Source: an uncultured Lachnospiraceae bacterium (GTDB lineage Bacteria; Bacillota; Clostridia; Lachnospirales; Lachnospiraceae). From it: 6,390 bases of DNA. Positions 1 to 5,050 of this stretch are shown piece by piece. The notes under the pieces were generated by a model, which saw only the letters and a program-made list of their open reading frames with translations, was not told the DNA's origin and ran no database searches. Where the stretch lies: the NCBI GenBank assembly GCA_958444395.1, contig CAUCOL010000112.1, positions 1 to 6,390 on the forward strand, given 5' to 3'. Position numbers and translations under genes: made by a program. Numbering within the stretch: the stretch's first letter is position 1; the number at the start of each line of letters is the position of its first letter.

Positions 1-181
1 CCGGTTTCTCATCATACAATAAATCATATACTTTAATCAAAAAAGAATCTGAAAGATATTTATAAAATACGATGCCTAATAAATAATCTTTATATTCATT
101 TGCATCCATTTTGGAACGAAGAATATCCGCTCCGCTCCATAACACGCTGATCAAATCCTTGCTATTTTCCTCTTCTGCCAT
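1..181 (-). CDS. hsdM: Type I restriction-modification system, M subunit (HsdM), N-terminal fragment
   Basis: Only the first 60 codons are in the window; the gene continues beyond position 1. In type I systems HsdM is the adenine-specific DNA methyltransferase subunit; two HsdM join one HsdS to methylate the recognition site, and HsdR is added for cleavage. The visible part is the helical HsdM N-terminal domain: residues 14-46 contain the hallmark pattern LW..AD.LRSKMDA.EYK.YLLG..FYKYLSD. The S-adenosylmethionine-binding and NPPF catalytic motifs would lie outside the window. The ATG at 179-181 is chosen because a GGGAGG ribosome-binding site sits 8 nt upstream; another ATG 7 nt earlier is out of frame. 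A strong candidate promoter lies at 213-241, so it is probably expressed independently of the Dabb gene before it. The family call is firm; completeness and the presence of hsdS and hsdR cannot be judged. Confidence 0.9.
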   Translation of the reverse strand, partial: MAEEENSKDLISVLWSGADILRSKMDANEYKDYLLGIVFYKYLSDSFLIKVYDLLYDEKP

Positions 182-212
182 TTGACATACCTCCCTTTTT
201 TCCATTAGCATC

Positions 213-241
213 ATTGTATCAAAACGCATTAAGATTTACAA
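213..241 (-). promoter_or_regulatory. Sigma-A-type promoter for hsdM (extended -10)
   Basis: On the minus strand TTGTAA (236-241) is followed after exactly 17 bp by TACAAT (213-218), and the bases just before the -10 are TGA, giving an extended -10 (TGnTACAAT). Transcription would start near 206, about 25 nt before the hsdM ATG, leaving room for the GGGAGG site. I see no convincing terminator between the Dabb stop and this promoter, so some read-through from upstream is possible. Confidence 0.65.
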
Positions 242-310
242 ACACTCTGATACAGCGTAAGCCCTATTTTTGTCAGATTCTTTTGTCTATTCTATGCAGC
301 CAGTTATGCT

Positions 311-613
311 CTACACCTCATAATCAATACAGGCGCGATTCGCCGTATATGGGCGCACTTTACTATCGGCTACTGCTACATGCTTTGGATGCTTGCTGTA
401 GCCTTTCAGCGCCTCTGCGCTTTCAAAGGTAGAATCCAGCATCACATCGACCGTAGAACTCGGCAGATAGTCTGTCCGCACGGAGATATCGATCATCCCG
501 GGGATCTGTCCCTTTAATCCCTCCAGACCTTCCTTAATCCCTGCACGGATCTGTACTTTCTCTTCCTCAGAATACTCATCTTTTAATGTCCATAAAATAA
601 TATGCTTAACCAT
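311..613 (-). CDS. Dabb-family (stress-responsive alpha/beta-barrel) protein
   Basis: A 100-residue cytosolic protein with the start MVKHIILWTLKDEYSEEEK and a C-terminal HP.HV..A...VRPY...R.C.DYE pattern, both typical of Dabb (stress-responsive A/B barrel) proteins. These fold as a ferredoxin-like alpha+beta barrel and usually dimerise. A few members are enzymes (for example olivetolic acid cyclase in plants), but most bacterial ones have no known role, so no reaction is assigned. The reading frame stays open upstream to 688, but the start at 613 is preferred: GGAGG lies 5 nt upstream, MVKHI is the conserved family N-terminus, and the longer version would run through the candidate promoter and terminator. 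The length is usual for a single Dabb domain. It sits alone between a cellulase gene and hsdM, each with its own promoter, so the context does not reveal its job. Confidence 0.88.
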   Translation of the reverse strand: MVKHIILWTLKDEYSEEEKVQIRAGIKEGLEGLKGQIPGMIDISVRTDYLPSSTVDVMLDSTFESAEALKGYSKHPKHVAVADSKVRPYTANRACIDYEV

Positions 614-644
614 AATAACCTCCATTCTTATAATAACCATTCCC

Positions 645-673
645 ATTTTACCACATGACTTTCGCAATGAAAA
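645..673 (-). promoter_or_regulatory. Candidate promoter for the Dabb gene
   Basis: Minus strand: TAAAAT (645-650) preceded by TGG gives an extended -10, with a weak -35 TTTTCA (668-673) at 17-bp spacing. The start point would fall near 638, giving a 5' UTR of about 25 nt with GGAGG in it. The -35 overlaps the U-rich tail of the cellulase terminator, so the two units are packed back to back. Confidence 0.5.
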
Positions 674-708
674 GCAGGGGCTTTGCACCGAACCCGGCGC
701 AAAGCCCC
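670..708 (-). terminator. Intrinsic terminator of the cellulase gene
   Basis: A perfect 10-bp GC-rich stem, GGGGCTTTGC (677-686) with GCAAAGCCCC (699-708), encloses a 12-nt loop that can add a small CCG/CGG helix. On the minus-strand transcript the stem is followed by UGCUUUUC. The U tract is interrupted but on the correct side; there is no T run on the plus-strand side. It lies about 100 nt after the cellulase stop and just before the Dabb promoter. Confidence 0.75.
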
Positions 709-766
709 CAATAAAATGGCAAACGAATTAATTCTAAACAAACTATAATTAAGAAAACGTGATTTT

Positions 767-803
767 GATATACCGTAGGTCAACTGACTGGTACGGCGAT
801 ATC
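767..803 (-). other. 3' UTR hairpin directly after the cellulase stop codon
   Basis: An imperfect hairpin begins at the first base after the TAG stop (804-806): GATAT (767-771) pairs with ATATC (799-803), and CCGTA (773-777) pairs with TACGG (792-796), with a small asymmetric bulge between them and a possible 3-bp GTC/GAC apical stem. No U run follows, so it is not a good terminator by itself. It may protect the 3' end of the long mRNA, but that is inference. Confidence 0.4.
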
Positions 804-3743
804 CTAATTAGCACTCAATGAAACATTGGTAAGGGATGGCGTCGCACTTCCACCTCCTAACTGGAAGTTCAGTGCCAGGCTTTCCCCTGCTTTCAGTTCT
901 TTGTTCCATGAAGGGCATGTGATCTTGTATGTATTGTTTCCGAGTTTCTCTAATGTTCCGCTCCAGCAGGACTCGATGCTGCGATCAGTTGTAAATGTAA
1001 CTGCCCAGCCATTCAGGAAGTCTTTGCCGGTTGTGTTCTTTACTACCAGGTTGCCCAGTCCGCCGGCACCCCAATCTGCTGTTACTGTCAGTTTTGCTTC
1101 TACTGTTCCTGTTTCAGAAGACGGTGTCTTGGTTGGCTCTGTGGTAGGTGCTACCGTTGGTGCTACTGTCGGCGCTACGGTTGGTGCTACGGTAGGTGCT
1201 ACCGTTGGCACTACGGTTGGCGCTACTGTCGGTGCAGTGGTAGGTGCTGCGCTGCTGCCTGCTACAGATAACTTCACGATCTGTCCACCATTGTATGCGG
1301 AGATACACAGGTAGCTTACATCAGATCCTGACTTGATACCCAGTGCTGCTTTTAATTCTCCTGCTGTCAGTGTCGTTGTGATAATGTCTGATGCATTTGG
1401 AGCTGCTGCATAGGATGGTCCATTGACCCAGCTTCCATTGACAGATGCGCCCCATCCGAGGATACCCCAGTATGCATGGGATGCATCCTTACAGGTGTAT
1501 TTCAGTGTGATGACTGTATCGTCATCTGCCTCTAATAACCAGCTTGCATCATTTGTTTCATAACTCTTATTTGCTTCTCCTTCAAAGAGCACAGTCTCGC
1601 CTGTAGTTGGTGCTACTGTTGGTGCTTTTGTCGGTGCTACCGTTGGTGCTTTTGTCGGTGCTACTGTCGGTGCTACCGTTGGTGCTTTTGTCGGTGCCAC
1701 TGTTGGTGCTACCGTCGGTGCTACCGTTGGTGCTTTTGTCGGTGCTACCGTTGGTGCTTTTGTCGGTGCCACTGTTGGTGCTACCGTCGGTGCCACACTG
1801 CCATTGATCTCAGACAGGCTGAAGTTTACTGTTACTTTATTATTTGTCTGATAAGATACATTGTTGAAATATGCTTTATAGTTCCATGACTCTACTGTTA
1901 CATCTTTTACATGTGTCTGTGACCATACATTGACCAGTGAGAAGTCAAACACATTGTTGGACAGTCCATCTTCAGCCCCCTTCTCAAGACTTGTGTCATA
2001 TGTGTATGTGTCTTCTGCCATAGCATATGTCTTACCATTGATCACGACGGATTTGATTTTTAATTTTGCATAGTCAAATGCAGATGCCTCACCGTCTCCT
2101 ACACTGATGTCTTTCAGATAGAATGAACCGATGTTTTTCAGCTGATCCTCTGTAGCAGTCAGTGAAAGGCTGAAGTCTCCGCCCTGATTGCTGATCTCTG
2201 CATAATCATCGCTGGATACAGACTGCCAGCTGGATGTCTCTAATAAGAACAGTTTTGCACGGATAGATGATGGCTTTGGTACCGTAACGGTACAAGATGC
2301 ACTATATCCTCTGGCTACTGATGCTGTGATCGTACAAGTACCGGTAGATACCGCTGTTACCTGTCCTTTGGAATTTACGGTTGCTACATCCTCATCACTG
2401 GATTTCCAGGTGATCTTGTCAGTAGAGCCTGCCGGTGTCAGTGTTGCTGTCAATGTCTGCTTCGCATCACCTACTGCGATTGTCAGAGAGGTCTTATCCA
2501 ATGAAATGCCTGTTGCAGTTCCCTCGGATGTATCACCGTAAGTCTCCATGATCGCATCAATGATACCCTGCTGTGTTACCTTGTATGTATATCTGTCAAA
2601 CAGACCAAATCCATACTCTCCATTGTAGCCATTGTCCCAATATACAGGAATCAGACCATACATATCGGAATAGTAGCATACTTTTCTTGCAAATTCTGCA
2701 CGGTTTGCATTGTTTGCAGAATCATAGTTTGATTTGTCGATAGAGCCGTACTCACCGATCACAACCGGATAGCCCTCTTTGACAAATTTATCATGCATTT
2801 TCTTAAACTGTGACTTCATGTAGGACTCATCGCCCCAGCTCGCTACCTTAGAGCTGTTCGTGATTGTATCGCCCCACTGTGTCACTGCACCGGATTCTGT
2901 TCCGCAGAACTCCCATGGATCATAATAATGTACTGAGATCATGATTCTCTTTTCTCCGGAAGGAATGCTGCCGGAGAGATAATTATCCGACGGAATCTGG
3001 AATCCGTAATTGTCTGCCGTATAGTTGATGTTTGTATTCCAGCCCGGCAGTAATAACCATCTCTTGTCATTGTTGCCGCCGGTCTGACGTACTGTATCTA
3101 CGAAAATCTGGTTGTATGCATTGATATTTGCATACGCTGTAGAACTTGGATTGCCATAAGTTCCGTCGAACTCTTCGTTCATAGATTCAAATACAAGATG
3201 CTCGTCATAATCTTTGAATCGTGTGGCAATCTGTTTCCAACATGCCTGATATTTTTTCTTGATGTTTGTCTGGTCGCCATTGCCGCAGAGCAGCCAGCCA
3301 CCTGTGATCGACGTGTAACCGTCTCCATGCATATTGACGATGGCATATAAACCATTGTCTACACACATATCTACTACCTGCTGTACCCTGTCGAGCCAGG
3401 AAGAGTCAATCGTATAATTTGAGTCATTCCCGATCATACTCAGATACGATACCGGAATACGGATGGACTTAAACCCTGCATCCTTCACAGCAAGGATCAG
3501 ATCCTCCATAATCTTCGGATTGCCCCAGTTTGTCTCACCCGGAGTACCACTGTTCGCTGCTTCCAACTGGTTACCAAGATTCCAGCCTGCCCCCATTGCG
3601 GCTGTCATCTGTGCCTGATTCTGGATCGTGAAAGAGCTGCTTGCAGCAGTTGCTTTCTTCGTTCCTGCGCCAGGTACGCTCATCGATGTCACGACCATTG
3701 CGGCTGCCATTAATACAGCCATTACCTGTTTGCGTAAACGCAT
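804..3743 (-). CDS. Secreted multi-modular GH5 endoglucanase (cellulase) with BIG2 and CBM2-like domains
   Basis: A 979-residue extracellular enzyme predicted to hydrolyse internal beta-1,4-glucosidic bonds in cellulose or related beta-glucans. Residues 1-33 are a signal peptide: basic MRLRK, a hydrophobic core, and probable cleavage after ATA at 31-33. Residues 38-403 are glycoside hydrolase family 5. All conserved catalytic-site positions are recognisable: R95, H139, N189-E190 (acid/base), H272, Y274, E331 in GEYGS (nucleophile) and W369. Residues 411-488 are a BIG2 Ig-like domain. Residues 491-648 and 715-832 are beta-rich modules I cannot assign, perhaps carbohydrate-binding. Residues 651-714 and 833-872 are APTV/APTK linkers. 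Residues 880-975 resemble CBM2, with NGW at 911-913 and tryptophans 891, 927 and 946. No dockerin, SLH domain or LPXTG signal is seen, so it looks like a freely secreted, non-cellulosomal enzyme. AAAGGAG lies 10 nt before the ATG. The GH5 subfamily, and so the exact substrate (cellulose, xyloglucan or mixed-linkage glucan), is not settled. Confidence 0.93.
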   Translation of the reverse strand: MRLRKQVMAVLMAAAMVVTSMSVPGAGTKKATAASSSFTIQNQAQMTAAMGAGWNLGNQLEAANSGTPGETNWGNPKIMEDLILAVKDAGFKSIRIPVSYLSMIGNDSNYTIDSSWLDRVQQVVDMCVDNGLYAIVNMHGDGYTSITGGWLLCGNGDQTNIKKKYQACWKQIATRFKDYDEHLVFESMNEEFDGTYGNPSSTAYANINAYNQIFVDTVRQTGGNNDKRWLLLPGWNTNINYTADNYGFQIPSDNYLSGSIPSGEKRIMISVHYYDPWEFCGTESGAVTQWGDTITNSSKVASWGDESYMKSQFKKMHDKFVKEGYPVVIGEYGSIDKSNYDSANNANRAEFARKVCYYSDMYGLIPVYWDNGYNGEYGFGLFDRYTYKVTQQGIIDAIMETYGDTSEGTATGISLDKTSLTIAVGDAKQTLTATLTPAGSTDKITWKSSDEDVATVNSKGQVTAVSTGTCTITASVARGYSASCTVTVPKPSSIRAKLFLLETSSWQSVSSDDYAEISNQGGDFSLSLTATEDQLKNIGSFYLKDISVGDGEASAFDYAKLKIKSVVINGKTYAMAEDTYTYDTSLEKGAEDGLSNNVFDFSLVNVWSQTHVKDVTVESWNYKAYFNNVSYQTNNKVTVNFSLSEINGSVAPTVAPTVAPTKAPTVAPTKAPTVAPTVAPTVAPTKAPTVAPTVAPTKAPTVAPTKAPTVAPTTGETVLFEGEANKSYETNDASWLLEADDDTVITLKYTCKDASHAYWGILGWGASVNGSWVNGPSYAAAPNASDIITTTLTAGELKAALGIKSGSDVSYLCISAYNGGQIVKLSVAGSSAAPTTAPTVAPTVVPTVAPTVAPTVAPTVAPTVAPTTEPTKTPSSETGTVEAKLTVTADWGAGGLGNLVVKNTTGKDFLNGWAVTFTTDRSIESCWSGTLEKLGNNTYKITCPSWNKELKAGESLALNFQLGGGSATPSLTNVSLSAN
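1128..1247 (-). repeat. Coding 12-bp tandem repeat, linker 2 (APTV-type)
   Basis: Ten 4-residue units (residues 833-872), mostly APTV with one VPTV and ending in APTT and EPTK. This is a proline/threonine-rich, probably extended and O-glycosylatable linker between the second unassigned module and the CBM2-like domain. Unlike linker 1 it has no lysine except in the last unit. Confidence 0.9.
1602..1793 (-). repeat. Coding 12-bp tandem repeat, linker 1 (APTV/APTK)
   Basis: Sixteen consecutive 4-residue units (residues 651-714): APTV, APTK (units 3, 5, 9, 12 and 14) and a final APTT. At DNA level each unit is 12 bp, and a run of four units is repeated exactly: 1674-1721 is identical to 1746-1793, 72 bp apart. 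Copy number is probably variable between strains through slippage or recombination. The five lysines make this linker basic, unlike linker 2. Confidence 0.95.
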
Positions 3744-3780
3744 AGTCTACCTTCTCCTTTCGTTGTGAAACTTTCGCCTG

Positions 3781-3859
3781 AAAAAAGGAAGGACTCCTGT
3801 CTCCCGTATCGATCGCATCTCGCAAATCCCACGATCTCAGATACCAGAAACAAGAGTCC
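3781..3859 (-). terminator. Terminator-like hairpin in the cellulase leader (possible attenuator)
   Basis: On the minus-strand RNA, 3859-3846 pairs with 3791-3804 (14 bp including three G-U pairs). After one G-G mismatch, 3844-3840 pairs with 3806-3810 (5 bp); after a UGA bulge, 3836-3832 pairs with 3811-3815 (5 bp), leaving a 16-nt apical loop. The stem is followed by UUCC and then six U. The tail ends about 20 nt before the cellulase ribosome-binding site, and no promoter fits between the two. Transcripts for the gene therefore probably have to read through it. Confidence 0.6.
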
Positions 3860-3863
3860 CACC

Positions 3864-3908
3864 CAGACATACGGCAGTCTGAACCGTCTGCCTGTTATGC
3901 AGACTGCC
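3864..3908 (-). promoter_or_regulatory. Leader inverted repeats with two competing folds
   Basis: Fold A is a perfect 9-bp stem, 3873-3881 with 3900-3908 (GGCAGTCTG/CAGACTGCC, 18-nt loop). Fold B replaces it by two shorter hairpins: 3886-3891 with 3899-3904 (GTCTGC/GCAGAC, 7-nt loop) and 3864-3868 with 3877-3881 (CAGAC/GTCTG, 8-nt loop). The two folds use the same bases and exclude each other. It sits 4 nt upstream of the terminator-like stem. It matches no riboswitch class I know. Confidence 0.45.
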
Positions 3909-3965
3909 CCTGATGACTGCTGCGCCTATGGATTGTTCGGATGCATCCAAAGGCATCGTCTGTAA

Positions 3966-3994
3966 CGTATATAAATACACCCCACATGTATCAA
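3966..3994 (-). promoter_or_regulatory. Candidate cellulase promoter P1
   Basis: Minus strand TTGATA (3989-3994) as -35, with TATACG (3966-3971) at 17-bp spacing or TATATA (3968-3973) at 15-bp spacing as -10. The -10 is a weak match. Start near 3959 would give a leader of about 215 nt containing both hairpin elements. Confidence 0.35.
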
Positions 3995-4007
3995 TAACCC
4001 CTGACGA

Positions 4008-4027
4008 AAATTTCAAATATGAAATTT
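4008..4027. promoter_or_regulatory. Perfect 8-bp palindrome, possible operator
   Basis: AAATTTCA (4008-4015) and TGAAATTT (4020-4027) form a perfect inverted repeat with a 4-bp spacer. Its centre lies about 24 bp upstream of the P1 -35 and near -58 from the inferred start, a usual place for an activator site. It lacks the central CG of LacI/CcpA-type operators. Chance occurrence in AT-rich DNA is possible. Confidence 0.4.
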
Positions 4028-4079
4028 GCTACTCTTTCATCCTAACACATTTCACAAAAAATGCAATCACAAATTACAT

Positions 4080-4108
4080 ATTATGTACAAATTCATCACA
4101 TCCAACAA
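4080..4108 (-). promoter_or_regulatory. Candidate cellulase promoter P2
   Basis: Minus strand TTGTTG (4103-4108), 17 bp, CATAAT (4080-4085). The -10 matches the consensus at five of six positions; the -35 is weak. A start near 4073 would give a leader of about 330 nt. P1 and P2 are alternatives or a tandem pair; the sequence alone does not decide. Confidence 0.35.
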
Positions 4109-4203
4109 TAGAAGTCTAAAAAACATTCATATTTTGTTCATAAATTGTACAGTTTGCACAATATCCTGCATTGCTTTTCGTCTATAACTTCCGAAAGCGC
4201 AAA

Positions 4204-4306
4204 ATTCCCCTGTAGACAACACCCGCTTTGTCCCGAAAGACCCTGTTTCACCGGTAAGCAGGAACATAGAGCCTTTCGTTTCAATAGCGACGATCCACAG
4301 GGGAAT
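4204..4306 (-). terminator. Structured element after araD, possible operon terminator
   Basis: A perfect 10-bp inverted repeat, ATTCCCCTGT (4204-4213) with ACAGGGGAAT (4297-4306), closes a 103-nt segment starting 10 nt after the araD stop. Inside it, 4215-4219 pairs with 4228-4232 (GACAA/TTGTC), and 4234-4239 pairs with 4273-4278 (CGAAAG/CTTTCG), with 4242-4245/4259-4262 (CCTG/CAGG) nested in the second. The result resembles a three-way junction. On the minus transcript the outer stem runs into UUU then GCG, a short U tract, so termination of the kinase-araD operon is plausible but not certain. Confidence 0.45.
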
Positions 4307-4316
4307 CTGTTTTCTT

Positions 4317-5012
4317 TTATTTCTGTCCATAATAAGCATTTGCACCATGCTTACGGAAGTAATGCTTATCCTGCAGTTCCTGTGGTGCAGGCTGGATCCG
4401 TGGTTCGATTGTCTCGGCACGGTATGCCATCTTCGCTACCTCTTCCAGCACGACCGCATTGTGCACTGCTTCCTGCGCATCCTTGCCCCAGGCAAATGGT
4501 CCGTGATTCTTGCAGAGCACTGCCGGTACTGCCACCGGATCTTTTCCCATGCGGGCAAACTCATTCACGATCAGATGTCCTGTGTTCTCCTCATATGCAT
4601 CGGCGATCTCCTCTGCGGTCAGACAACGTACGCATGGCACCTCTCCATAGATATAGTCCGCATGCGTCGTTCCATAGCACGGAATGCTGCGTCCTGCCTG
4701 TGCCCAGCTCGTTGCATAGGAGGAATGCGTATGCACAACACCGCCGATCTCATGAAAGGCTTTATACAGCTCCACATGGGTTGCTGTATCAGAGGAAGGA
4801 TTGTATCTTCCTTCGACCTTATTGCCCTGCAGATCTACCAACACCATATCCTCCGGCGTCAGCTTATCATAATCCACACCACTTGGTTTAATCGCAAAGA
4901 TGCCGCTTTCCCGGTCGATCTCGCTGACATTGCCCCAGGTAAATGTTACCAGTCCGTATTTAGGAAGAAGCATATTTGCTTCATAGACTCTCTTTTTTAA
5001 CTCTTCTAACAT
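4317..5012 (-). CDS. araD: L-ribulose-5-phosphate 4-epimerase
   Basis: Cytosolic class II aldolase-fold enzyme converting L-ribulose 5-phosphate to D-xylulose 5-phosphate, the last dedicated step of L-arabinose use before the pentose phosphate pathway. The 231-residue length equals that of E. coli AraD, and all key residues are present with an offset of one: zinc ligands H94, H96 (HTH in GGVVHTHSSYA) and H170 (KNHGPFAWG), D75 in SSDTATH, D119 in THADY, and the C-terminal Y228 in AYYG. The GNVS loop at 27-30 and KPSGVDY at 42-48 fit the phosphate-binding regions. AGGGAG lies 6 nt before the ATG. It begins 38 nt after the kinase stop with no terminator between, so the two are probably co-transcribed. 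UlaF/SgaE-type paralogues catalyse the same reaction in ascorbate use, but the kinase neighbour favours arabinose. Confidence 0.95.
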   Translation of the reverse strand: MLEELKKRVYEANMLLPKYGLVTFTWGNVSEIDRESGIFAIKPSGVDYDKLTPEDMVLVDLQGNKVEGRYNPSSDTATHVELYKAFHEIGGVVHTHSSYATSWAQAGRSIPCYGTTHADYIYGEVPCVRCLTAEEIADAYEENTGHLIVNEFARMGKDPVAVPAVLCKNHGPFAWGKDAQEAVHNAVVLEEVAKMAYRAETIEPRIQPAPQELQDKHYFRKHGANAYYGQK

Positions 5013-5030
5013 AATAATCTCCCTTCCGCA

Positions 5031-5043
5031 GACGCTTTGCGTC
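5031..5043 (-). other. Small intercistronic hairpin before araD
   Basis: GACGC/GCGTC, a perfect 5-bp stem with a 3-nt loop, lies between the kinase stop (5051-5053) and the araD ribosome-binding site. No U tract follows, so it is not a terminator. It could affect mRNA cleavage or araD translation. Confidence 0.35.
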
Positions 5044-5050
5044 GATTTTC

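Larger units (their letters stand above)
3744..4316 (-). other. 573-bp intergenic region between araD and the cellulase gene
   Basis: No credible gene is seen on either strand. From the araD side it holds a 103-nt structured element (4204-4306), an AT-rich block of about 160 bp with imperfect palindromes and candidate promoters (about 3966-4162), and a GC-richer leader with competing hairpins and a terminator-like stem (3781-3908). The cellulase ribosome-binding site AAAGGAG is at 3754-3760. The length and structure point to a regulated cellulase promoter and leader. Confidence 0.8.

Noticed and set aside
214..432. Plus-strand open frame of 72 codons over the hsdM promoter and the end of the Dabb gene
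   Set aside because: No ribosome-binding site, no recognisable domain, and it is antisense to a conserved gene and its neighbour's promoter.
614..688. A longer Dabb protein starting at 688
   Set aside because: The extra 25 residues are not family-like, lack a ribosome-binding site and would cover the candidate promoter and part of the upstream terminator.
1602..1793. Regular short repeats that could suggest a CRISPR array
   Set aside because: The 12-bp units are head to tail without spacers and encode in-frame APTV/APTK residues.
3845..3870. GGGUGGGAC in the leader RNA, similar to the start of a T-box sequence (GGGUGGNACCGCG)
   Set aside because: The CCGCG that completes the T-box is absent, I see no specifier-loop stem I, and a cellulase is not a T-box target.
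4127..4420. Minus-strand open frame of 97 codons containing LLTGETGSFG, reminiscent of a Rossmann nucleotide-binding motif
   Set aside because: It overlaps the end of araD in another frame, has no suitable ribosome-binding site, and the motif is not followed by any dehydratase-like sequence. The stretch is better explained as the structured element after araD.
4145..4891. Long plus-strand open frame (248 codons) antisense to araD
   Set aside because: It is the shadow of a well-conserved gene, with an implausible composition rich in His, Pro, Ser and Arg and no ribosome-binding site.
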